Assembly (NCBI GenBank): GCA_013822725.1
Contig: PNKX01000014.1
Span: 62,001 to 126,000, forward strand
Source of the DNA: Pirellula sp.
GTDB lineage: Bacteria; Planctomycetota; Planctomycetia; Pirellulales; Lacipirellulaceae
Length of the DNA stretch: 64,000 nt
Direction: 5' to 3'
A program made the position numbers and the translations under genes. Within the stretch, counting starts at the first letter, position 1. Every line of letters begins with the position of its first letter. Below, one piece after another: positions 9,527 to 16,877 of the stretch. Below the pieces are notes generated by a model, which saw only the letters and a list, made by a program, of their open reading frames with translations, ran no database searches and was not told where the DNA came from.

Positions 9527-10308
9527 CGCGAACCGATTCCTTTCAATTTCTCCAATAGTTGCGGCGTCGTGGCTCGCAGCGCGTCACGGAGTTTCATTAG
9601 GTGCGTGTGATCGACGTTGCCGGTCCACTCGTTCATGAACGTTTTTTTGAATTCGATCGCGGGAGCGCAAATGGCGCCGGGGAACTCGCCGTGGATCCAG
9701 CGCGGGAAATGGCCTCCCTGGAACTTGACGTTCTCGCGAACGTCGAGCGGCCGGCTGTTGATCTCGCAGCGGCGGAGGCCGGCGATGAGGGCGTCGATGA
9801 CTGGCGCCCATAGCTCGCGATCCATGGAACCCGTGCCGATGTTCACTTCGGGATTCTCAGTCTCATCGGCAACCGCCCCATCCGGCCCATTGCGGCGATG
9901 GTTGTAGGAGTGAACGTCGAGGACGATCACACGGCCGTGGCTTTCGACTAATTGCCGGAGCAGTCCGCCGACGGTGCCGTAGAATAGATCGTGCAATTGC
10001 CGCGATTCCTCGACGACCGCCGTCGCCGGCGGTTCTCGCCACACGTTGAGTCCCCACGCTTGCTCCGGGGTCAGGTAGACCGATTCGTCTCGCGGCCGGT
10101 TGAGATCGACTTCAAACCGGGAGCGGTTGCCGACGATTTGCGTTGGCGCCACGTCGGACAGCATGTCGGTGTAGGGGTCTTCTTCGCGTAGGCGCTCAGG
10201 TTCCGTGAGGCCGATCGAATCGAGCAATCCGCCGCGCAGAGCGTGGCCGTTGTGGATTGCCGCCGAGACGAGGGGGCCTTCGCCGACAGTGAGATGAAAG
10301 AGTTCCAT
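9523..10308 (-). CDS. N-formylglutamate amidohydrolase family enzyme
   Basis: A 261-residue protein with family landmarks: AAIHNGHALR (metal ligand region) near the N-terminus, RFEVDLNR, LDVHSYNHRR in the middle and EFKKTFMNEW near the C-terminus. Known members hydrolyse N-formyl-L-glutamate to formate and glutamate at the end of one histidine degradation route. No hut genes are present here, so the substrate may be another N-acyl amino acid. I chose ATG 10308 over upstream codons because the extra 27 residues would be encoded by an intergenic palindrome. It is the first gene of the operon with the QEGLA protease and the ATP-grasp ligase. Confidence 0.85.
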   Translation of the reverse strand: MELFHLTVGEGPLVSAAIHNGHALRGGLLDSIGLTEPERLREEDPYTDMLSDVAPTQIVGNRSRFEVDLNRPRDESVYLTPEQAWGLNVWREPPATAVVEESRQLHDLFYGTVGGLLRQLVESHGRVIVLDVHSYNHRRNGPDGAVADETENPEVNIGTGSMDRELWAPVIDALIAGLRRCEINSRPLDVRENVKFQGGHFPRWIHGEFPGAICAPAIEFKKTFMNEWTGNVDHTHLMKLRDALRATTPQLLEKLKGIGSR

Positions 10309-10337
10309 GATGACGAGTCCCTTGAATTGGCAGCATT

Positions 10338-10431
10338 TTTCAGCCCCCGGCTCCGCCGGGGGGTAGCGCGACGCAGGGCGACGTGCCACTTGTGTGGTGA
10401 CCGCCCCCCCCGGCGGAGCCGGGGGCTGAAA
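10338..10431. repeat. GC-rich extragenic palindrome (GGCTCCGCC family), perfect 26-bp arms
   Basis: Arms 10338-10363 and 10406-10431 are exact reverse complements over 26 bp, separated by 42 bases. Each arm is itself a partial palindrome (CCCCCGGC-TCC-GCCGGGGG), so a cruciform is possible. It begins 4 bases after the MscS gene stop on the minus strand and lies upstream of the amidohydrolase start, so it may terminate or attenuate transcription between them. Relatives occur at 24051, 29643, 51029 and 60240. Confidence 0.75.
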
Positions 10432-10434
10432 TGG

Positions 10435-11922
10435 TTACTCAACGGCGGTGGTCTCCTTCAGTAAATTGCTCCCTGGTTCTAGCTCGCGTGAGTTTCTGAC
10501 CTGCTCGCGAATTTCTTCGCGTTCGTTGCGTAGGCCCCCTTCGGATCGCGTCACGACCGGAGGCGCGGGCTCGGTGGTTGGCTCTTCGCGCTGGCGCTCC
10601 ATCCGCTGCGCTTCGGCCTTGTCGGGTTCGATCAGCGGGACGCCAAGCGGGAAGATGATCTCGCGCGAGTCGGGCATCGTGATGCCGGCCTCGTTCAGCT
10701 TGGCAATGATCTGTCGGAGTGTCGCCGAGCGGACTTTCAAGCCACTGAAGTCGCGGCCGTTGATCCAGAAATAGGCGTGAATATTCACCCCGGTGGGGGT
10801 CAGTGCTTCGACCAGAATCAGCGGTTCGGGATCGGTCAGCACCGCAGGATGTTCACGCAAGACTTTCAGCACGATTTCTTGCGTCCGCTCCATCGAGTCG
10901 TCGTAACCGATGCGGATGATGAAATCGAGGCGGCCGTTGGGATTAGCGGAATGATTGCGGATGATGCTCTTGTAGATCGTCGCGTTGGGAATTTGCACAT
11001 GGTTGCCGTCGAGAGTGACGATTATCGTGCCGCGGGTGGTGACCTTTTGGACGAAACCTTGGTGGTCGGCGATCGTCACCAAATCGCCGGCTTGGAAGGG
11101 GCGCTGCATGCTGATGAGGATGCTCGCCAGGAAGTTTTCGGCGATGTCGCGGAACGCGATGCCGATGATGATGCCGATGAGGCCGGTGCCGCCGAGGACG
11201 GTGGCGGCGATTTGCGTGAGGCCCGAGACCCGCATCGCGAGGTAAAGTCCGAGAATGATCACTGGAACCGCCGCAGCGCGTGCCGCCACTTCGCTGAGGA
11301 GTGCATTCTGAAAGCGCCGCGTCCCAAGTCGCCGTGCGCTGCGGGTAGCAAAGATTGTGGCGAAGAACGTCAGCAGCAGCACGAACAGCGAGATGATGAT
11401 TGCGGGAAGCGACTGCACGGCACTGCGACCCATCACCCGCAACTGATCCCACGCGGGCGAAAAATCCCACGCCGAGCGCTCGGCGACGGTCATGCGATTC
11501 ACCACCGCGACGACGTCTTGGGTGCTGCCGGCGAGTTTCGTCGCCCACTCTTTGCTCGACTCGCGATTAGCTTCGCCGTCGAGGAAGACGACTCCCTCTT
11601 CAACCAACGCTTGCGGGTTGGTGAACCATTTGGTCGCCGTGAGAATCCGTTCCAGTCGGTCGGCGATGTCGACGTCTTCGGCGATCGGTTGGACGTCGAC
11701 TTTCGCCGGGACCGGTGCAGCGGCCGCTTCGACCTCGGTGGCGGGCGGACTCGATGAGGGCGAAGCTTGGGCTGCCGGGGAAACCGCTTGCTGCGCGACG
11801 GCCTCTTCCGTGACTGAATTAACAATCAACCCCAGCAGTACAACCAGAGAAGCCGCTGCTAAGCATGTCCGGAGTCGTTGCGGCATCGCCGATCCATTGC
11901 GAATTGTACGAGCTAACAGCAT
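10435..11922 (-). CDS. MscS-family mechanosensitive ion channel with BON-like domain
   Basis: A 495-residue protein. It has an N-terminal signal sequence (CLAAASLVVLLGLIVN), a Pro/Ala-rich linker, and a BON-like segment (about residues 70-150, LVEEGVVFLDGEANRES). Transmembrane helices and the MscS core follow (GTGLIGIIIGIAFRDIAENF, then the QAGDLV beta domain). These channels release osmolytes on hypo-osmotic shock. Several starts are possible; ATG 11922 is preferred because GGAAGG lies 4 bases upstream, and it leaves a coherent signal peptide. The gene is divergent from the YihY gene, with a 191-bp intergenic region between the chosen starts. Confidence 0.85.
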   Translation of the reverse strand: MLLARTIRNGSAMPQRLRTCLAAASLVVLLGLIVNSVTEEAVAQQAVSPAAQASPSSSPPATEVEAAAAPVPAKVDVQPIAEDVDIADRLERILTATKWFTNPQALVEEGVVFLDGEANRESSKEWATKLAGSTQDVVAVVNRMTVAERSAWDFSPAWDQLRVMGRSAVQSLPAIIISLFVLLLTFFATIFATRSARRLGTRRFQNALLSEVAARAAAVPVIILGLYLAMRVSGLTQIAATVLGGTGLIGIIIGIAFRDIAENFLASILISMQRPFQAGDLVTIADHQGFVQKVTTRGTIIVTLDGNHVQIPNATIYKSIIRNHSANPNGRLDFIIRIGYDDSMERTQEIVLKVLREHPAVLTDPEPLILVEALTPTGVNIHAYFWINGRDFSGLKVRSATLRQIIAKLNEAGITMPDSREIIFPLGVPLIEPDKAEAQRMERQREEPTTEPAPPVVTRSEGGLRNEREEIREQVRNSRELEPGSNLLKETTAVE

Positions 11923-12113
11923 GAAACCTTCCATCCTCAAACGACTTGTGACTCCGCCGGGCCATGAAAGTGCATATGCCATGCCGCGACTGTCACTGGT
12001 CGCCCCCCGACCGCCGAACGCCCCGAAAAAGCCAGGATTCCCCAGAAACGCGGCGTCGCCTATGGTGGCTCTCAGTCGTCCCCATTGATCAACAGCCAGC
12101 CGATCGCTCTACG

Positions 12114-12995
12114 ATGGAAATCGTCCGCAATTTTTTTGTTCGCATCTTCAATGCGTACCATCACTTCGCCGATCGCGGCGGCACGATGCTGGCGGCGGCC
12201 GTGGCGTACTATCTCGCGTTTTCGCTCTTTCCATTGATGCTAGTACTGGTCGCGGGATTGGGGTGGGCCTTTCGAGCGACCGCGATCGGGCACGATGCGC
12301 AGCAACGGGTGCTCGCCGCCATCGCCGAGCAAGCGTCGCCGACGCTGCGCGATCAGATCCAGGAGGCGTTCAATGCGGTCGAGCAGAAGGCGGGCGCCAG
12401 CGGGTCGCTCGGCATTGTGGTCTTGCTCGTGGCGGCCGTGGCGATCTTCACGCAGCTTGACTATGCGTTCGATCGGTTGTGGGATCGGCCGAACGCCGGT
12501 GAGATGGGAATTCTCAAGTGGCTGAAGAACCTCGCATTCACGCGGCTCAAGTCGCTGGTGATGTTGATCGGCGTCGGCGCCTTCGTCATCGCCGTTATGA
12601 TCGCGTCGATCGTGTGGCAGGGCGTGGAATCAGTCGTTCAGTCGACGGTCGACTTGCCGGCCTGGCTGCGGCAATCGACGCAGCCGCTGCTCCACATCGT
12701 GTTGAATTTCTTGGCCTTCACGATGCTGTATGCGTTCGTGCCGAAGACGCATGTGCGGGCGAAGGCGGCGTTTGCCGGCGGGGCGCTCGCGGCGCTACTG
12801 TGGGAGATCGGCCGACAGGTGCTGGCAGCGTACGTCTTGCGACGCAATCTGCCGACCGCGTACGGCGTGATCGGGTCGTTCATGGCGATCATGCTGTGGA
12901 CGTACTATGCGATGATCGTGATTCTGTTCGGGGCGGCGTATGCGAAGCTGGTGAATGACGAGGAGACGACGCCGAAGCTGGATCGGCCTGAGTAG
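12114..12995 (+). CDS. YihY/BrkB (UPF0761) family membrane protein
   Basis: A 293-residue integral membrane protein with about six helices. The family's N-terminal pattern (FADRGGTMLAAAVAYYLAFSLFPLML) and the late segment VIGSFMAIMLWTYYAMIVILFGAAYAKL are both recognisable. The function of the family is unresolved; some members were once called ribonuclease BN in error. I chose ATG 12114 because the 50 upstream in-frame residues are polar and unlike the family. A hairpin repeat follows the stop. Confidence 0.85.
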   Translation: MEIVRNFFVRIFNAYHHFADRGGTMLAAAVAYYLAFSLFPLMLVLVAGLGWAFRATAIGHDAQQRVLAAIAEQASPTLRDQIQEAFNAVEQKAGASGSLGIVVLLVAAVAIFTQLDYAFDRLWDRPNAGEMGILKWLKNLAFTRLKSLVMLIGVGAFVIAVMIASIVWQGVESVVQSTVDLPAWLRQSTQPLLHIVLNFLAFTMLYAFVPKTHVRAKAAFAGGALAALLWEIGRQVLAAYVLRRNLPTAYGVIGSFMAIMLWTYYAMIVILFGAAYAKLVNDEETTPKLDRPE

Positions 12996-13025
12996 AAGCG
13001 TTGCAGTTGAGTCGATTGGATTATT

Positions 13026-13146
13026 GACAGGATAACAGGATTGCGCGGATCGACAGGATTTATGAGTGCCAGGTTGCCGTCACCCAACTCGCCAGTTCTC
13101 TTCACGCAATGGATCCTGTCAATCAGCGAGATCCTGTGATCCTGTC
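13026..13146. repeat. GACAGGAT-type nested hairpin repeat
   Basis: The outer arms 13026-13041 and 13131-13146 pair at 15 of 16 positions. An inner GACAGGAT (13052-13059) pairs with ATCCTGTC (13113-13120). The same unit forms the element at 31238-31361. It fills most of the 265-bp gap between the YihY gene and the glycosidase operon; the rest shows nothing recognisable. Confidence 0.65.
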
Positions 13147-13260
13147 CAGTCTTCACTAAACGCAGCCACTTAGAAACTGGCATAGCGTGTGCAGTTATTG
13201 GCGTGTTGTCCGTCAATCTGCCTACCAAACGCCCACTCGCTTGAAAGGGCGCCGACCATA

Positions 13261-15597
13261 ATGTTCCGATTCCTGCCATGGAAGTCGATCGTCAAGCGCG
13301 CCGCCCGGGCCTACGGCATTGCCGATCCCGCACTCTGGCTCGCACGGATCCGCAGCTTCGCCCAGCCGTCGGAGGTGGCGGAACCGATCGAACTGCTGCG
13401 CGCGGGAATCCTGTTCCACGCGCGCGGCATCGTCAACACGAAGGCGATTCAGCACAATCTCGACTGGATCTGGCCCTACTGGGTGCAACGGCAGTTCGAT
13501 CCGAACGACGTGTCGTTCATCCCGCGGGCGTTTTCGTTCAGCCATGTGAACCTGACGCACCGCAATTGGACGGCGGTGGGGTTGCCGGAACTTTCGATTT
13601 ACTCGATCGTCGACCCCCGCGGGCTGTTCACGCCGCTGCAGGACGGATGGTCGATCGATTGCTGGCTCGTGGCCCCCGATGGCAAGATGGTGGCGCCGAG
13701 CCGCTTGCCCGATGCGGCCGTGCGGCAGGAACTAGTCGTCAGCGACAACGACCTGTCGGTGGTGACGTTGTCGCGACTGCACGGGATGACGCTCAAGCAA
13801 ACGGCGCGCGTCGTCGTCGAGCAGGATCAGCCGGTCGCCGAGTTGCAAGTAACCGCCACCGCGGAGGGCGCCGCGAAATTGGTCGTCGCGCTGCGTCCTT
13901 ACAATCCTGAAGGCGTGCAGTTTATCGACACGATCGACGCCAGCGAGCCGCAGACTGGTTGGCTGGTGAATGACAAGACTGAAGTGATGCTCGATCGGCC
14001 CGCCGAGCAGATGCTCGTTTCCGACTACGCCCATGGCGACGTGTCGAGCTTGCTGCACGGCAGCACCGAGCGGATTGGCGGCAACCACGATCAGCCGCAC
14101 GTCGTTTGCAGCGTCGGCATGGCGACGGCGGCGGCGATTTATCCGTTTGAAGGCGAGACGACGCTGCGTGTTCGCGTGCCGCTGCAACAGGAACTCGCTT
14201 CGCTCGGCAACGTCGAAAAATTCAATCCCCGCGTCACCTGGAATGAGGCGCGCCGGCCGATCGCTAAGCTGCAGATTCCCGACGCCCGCATGCAGGGACT
14301 GTACGACGGCGCCGTGCAGACGCTCTTGTTACTTTCGGCCGACGAAGTGGTGCCCGGGCCTTACACTTATCGTCGTTTCTGGTTCCGCGACGCCTGCATC
14401 ATGATGAATTCGCTGCTGGCGATCGGCATGCCCGATCGTTGTCGGCGGATGATCGAGAAGTTTCCGTCGCGGCAACTGCGCAACGGTTACTTCCGGTCGC
14501 AGGATGGGGAATGGGATTCCAACGGCCAGGTGTTGTGGTTCTTCGATCGTTACGAGCAGCTCACGGGCGAGCGGCTTTCGGACGAACTAATGGCGACGTT
14601 GCCGCGCGCGGTTGAGTGGATCCAAAATAAGCGGGTGATGGACGACGCCGATCCGCTCCACGTCGGCCTCCTGCCGGCGGGCTTCAGCGCGGAGCATCTG
14701 GGGCCGAACGACCATTACTACTGGGATGATTTCTGGGCTGAGGCGGGGTTGCGAAGCGCGGCCGCGATTTACGCTCGCCGTAGCCAGTCGCGCGAAGCGG
14801 CTGACGCGACGGCGAAAGCCGACGATCTGCGGCGCGCGATCGACCGCAGCATACACCGCATACCGGCGTGGCGGTCGCTGAGCGGCATACCCGCGTCGCC
14901 CCATCGGCGAATCGATTCGGGCGCCATCGGTTCACTGGTGGCCGACTACCCCTTGCAACTCTACGCTGCCGGCGCCCCGCCGATTATGGCGACGGTCGAC
15001 GCCCTGCTCCGCCGCTGCTTTCTCCACGGCGGTTTCTTTCAGGACATGATTCACTCGGGGGTGAACGCTTACCTGACGCTTGACATCGCGCAGACGCTGT
15101 TGCGCGCAGGAGACAGTCGCTACCGTGACTTGGTTGAGTCGGTGGCCAAGCTCGCATCGCCCACGGGTCAGTGGCCCGAGGCGATTCACCCACAGACGGG
15201 AGGCGGCTGCATGGGCGACGGCCAACATGGCTGGGCCGCCGCGGAATGGGCGATGATGATGCGGAGCCTTTTCGTGCGCGAAGAAGCCGATCGGCTCGTC
15301 GTTGGTTCCGGCTTGTTTGCGGAATGGTTCGAGTCGGACGAAGACTTGGTCTTTGGTCCGACGCTCACGCCGTGGGGAGCAGTCACGGTGCGGGTGGCGA
15401 ACCCGCGCGTGGAACCGACAATCCACATCGATGCGACCTGGCGAGGAGCGCCGCCGCGAGTCGACGTCGCCTTGCCGGGATTCGCTAGAATTGATCAGGC
15501 CAATACAGCGGGGCCGCTGCCGCTCGCTCGCGATGAAAATCAGCGCGCAGCGCCGTCGTTGCATCATCACACCCTCGCAGAAGGATCACCGCGGTGA
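13261..15597 (+). CDS. Glycosidase of the (alpha/alpha)6-barrel type (glycogen-debranching-like)
   Basis: A 778-residue protein with no signal peptide. The N-terminal half is beta-rich (about residues 100-330). The C-terminal half (about 340-690) reads as an (alpha/alpha)6 six-hairpin glycosidase, with RFWFRDACIMMNSLLAIG, EWDSNGQVLWFFDRY and HYYWDDFWAEAGLRSAA matching helices of amylo-alpha-1,6-glucosidase-like and GH15/GH63-like enzymes. A short beta domain closes the protein. The exact linkage cleaved cannot be assigned. ATG 13261 removes a 24-residue extension unlike the family. The stop overlaps the next gene start (GTGA), so it is coupled to a GT4 glycosyltransferase. Confidence 0.7.
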   Translation: MFRFLPWKSIVKRAARAYGIADPALWLARIRSFAQPSEVAEPIELLRAGILFHARGIVNTKAIQHNLDWIWPYWVQRQFDPNDVSFIPRAFSFSHVNLTHRNWTAVGLPELSIYSIVDPRGLFTPLQDGWSIDCWLVAPDGKMVAPSRLPDAAVRQELVVSDNDLSVVTLSRLHGMTLKQTARVVVEQDQPVAELQVTATAEGAAKLVVALRPYNPEGVQFIDTIDASEPQTGWLVNDKTEVMLDRPAEQMLVSDYAHGDVSSLLHGSTERIGGNHDQPHVVCSVGMATAAAIYPFEGETTLRVRVPLQQELASLGNVEKFNPRVTWNEARRPIAKLQIPDARMQGLYDGAVQTLLLLSADEVVPGPYTYRRFWFRDACIMMNSLLAIGMPDRCRRMIEKFPSRQLRNGYFRSQDGEWDSNGQVLWFFDRYEQLTGERLSDELMATLPRAVEWIQNKRVMDDADPLHVGLLPAGFSAEHLGPNDHYYWDDFWAEAGLRSAAAIYARRSQSREAADATAKADDLRRAIDRSIHRIPAWRSLSGIPASPHRRIDSGAIGSLVADYPLQLYAAGAPPIMATVDALLRRCFLHGGFFQDMIHSGVNAYLTLDIAQTLLRAGDSRYRDLVESVAKLASPTGQWPEAIHPQTGGGCMGDGQHGWAAAEWAMMMRSLFVREEADRLVVGSGLFAEWFESDEDLVFGPTLTPWGAVTVRVANPRVEPTIHIDATWRGAPPRVDVALPGFARIDQANTAGPLPLARDENQRAAPSLHHHTLAEGSPR

Positions 15598-16877
15598 GAA
15601 TCGTGATGTTTACCAACACGTATCTCCCCCACGTGGGAGGCGTGGCCCGCAGTGTCAGCACCTACGAAGAGGAGTTTCGTCGGCGCGGCCATGAGGTGCG
15701 CGTGATTGCGCCCGAGTTCGACGGGGCCGAGGATTCAGAACACGTGCTAAGGGTGCCCGCGATTCAGAATTTCAACGGCAGCGACTTCTCGGTGCAGTTG
15801 CCGCAGCCGGGCTTGATCGCCGAGTATCTCGATCAGTTCCAGCCGCAGCTGATTCACAGCCATCACCCGTTCCTGCTCGGCGATTCGGCTCTGCGGGCCG
15901 CTTGGACGCGGCGATTGCCGTTGATCTTTACCCATCACACGCTGTACGAGCAATACACGCACTACGTGCCGCTCGACTCCGACGCGCTGCAGCGCGTGGC
16001 GATCCAGATGGCGACGGAATACTGCAATCTCTGCACGCATGTGATCGCGCCCAGCGAATCGATCGCCGAACTCTTGGTGCAACGGCAGGTGGCGCGACCG
16101 ATTTCGGCGATCCCGACTGGCATCGATCTCGATCGCTTCGGCGACGGCGATGGGCGGCGGTTTCGCGAGCGACATAACATTCCACCCGACGCGCTGGTCA
16201 TCGGCCACGTCGGCCGTTTGGCGAGTGAGAAAAACCTGGCGTTTCTCGCCCGGGCGGTCGGGCAGTTTCTCGCCGAGCATCCCGACGCCTACTGGCTGGT
16301 CGTCGGCACGGGCGAAGCGGCCGAAGCGATCGAAACGGCGATCGCCGACTTGGCTGATTCAAAACAACTGATCATGGCCGGCTCACGCACGGGACAGGAT
16401 TTAGTCGACGCTTACACGGCGATGGACTTGTTCGTGTTCAGCTCGCAATCGGAAACCCAGGGGATGGTGTTGGCCGAGGCGATGGCGGCCCGGACGCCGG
16501 TGGTCGCGCTCGACGGTCCCGGCGTTCGCGACGTACTTAACGACGTCAGTGGGCGGATGCTGCCCGGCAACGCGAACGAAGTGACGTTTGCCGAAGCGAT
16601 CCAGGAGATCACGCACGATCGGGCGGCGCTGGCGCGGCGCGGGGAGATTGCACGACAATCAGTCCGGACCTTCGGCCTCGACGTCTGCGCGGATCGAATC
16701 TTGGAGCTTTACGAGCAGCTTGTCGCAGAGCACTCCCAACGCGAAGACGCCGATCCGGGACCGTGGGATCGCTTGCTAGGACGGCTCGAAATTGAATGGA
16801 ATCTCCTCATCGAAAAAACGTCCGCCTTAGCCGCGGCGGTCGTCGACACCGAAGCGACGCGGAGCCACCTTGATTAG
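15594..16877 (+). CDS. GT4-family glycosyltransferase
   Basis: A 427-residue GT-B fold retaining glycosyltransferase. The N-terminal acceptor domain (TNTYLPHVGGVARSV) carries the glycine-rich loop. The donor domain includes PTGIDLDRFG, GHVGRLASEKN and the E-x7-E motif region SSQSETQGMVLAEAMA. Close architectures transfer glucose, galactose or mannose to diacylglycerol or phosphatidylinositol, so a glycolipid product is plausible but unproven. The GTG start at 15594 overlaps the glycosidase stop, with an AAGGA site about 10 bases upstream. Its own stop overlaps the downstream phosphodiesterase start by 8 bases, so the three genes form one operon. Confidence 0.85.
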   Translation: MRIVMFTNTYLPHVGGVARSVSTYEEEFRRRGHEVRVIAPEFDGAEDSEHVLRVPAIQNFNGSDFSVQLPQPGLIAEYLDQFQPQLIHSHHPFLLGDSALRAAWTRRLPLIFTHHTLYEQYTHYVPLDSDALQRVAIQMATEYCNLCTHVIAPSESIAELLVQRQVARPISAIPTGIDLDRFGDGDGRRFRERHNIPPDALVIGHVGRLASEKNLAFLARAVGQFLAEHPDAYWLVVGTGEAAEAIETAIADLADSKQLIMAGSRTGQDLVDAYTAMDLFVFSSQSETQGMVLAEAMAARTPVVALDGPGVRDVLNDVSGRMLPGNANEVTFAEAIQEITHDRAALARRGEIARQSVRTFGLDVCADRILELYEQLVAEHSQREDADPGPWDRLLGRLEIEWNLLIEKTSALAAAVVDTEATRSHLD

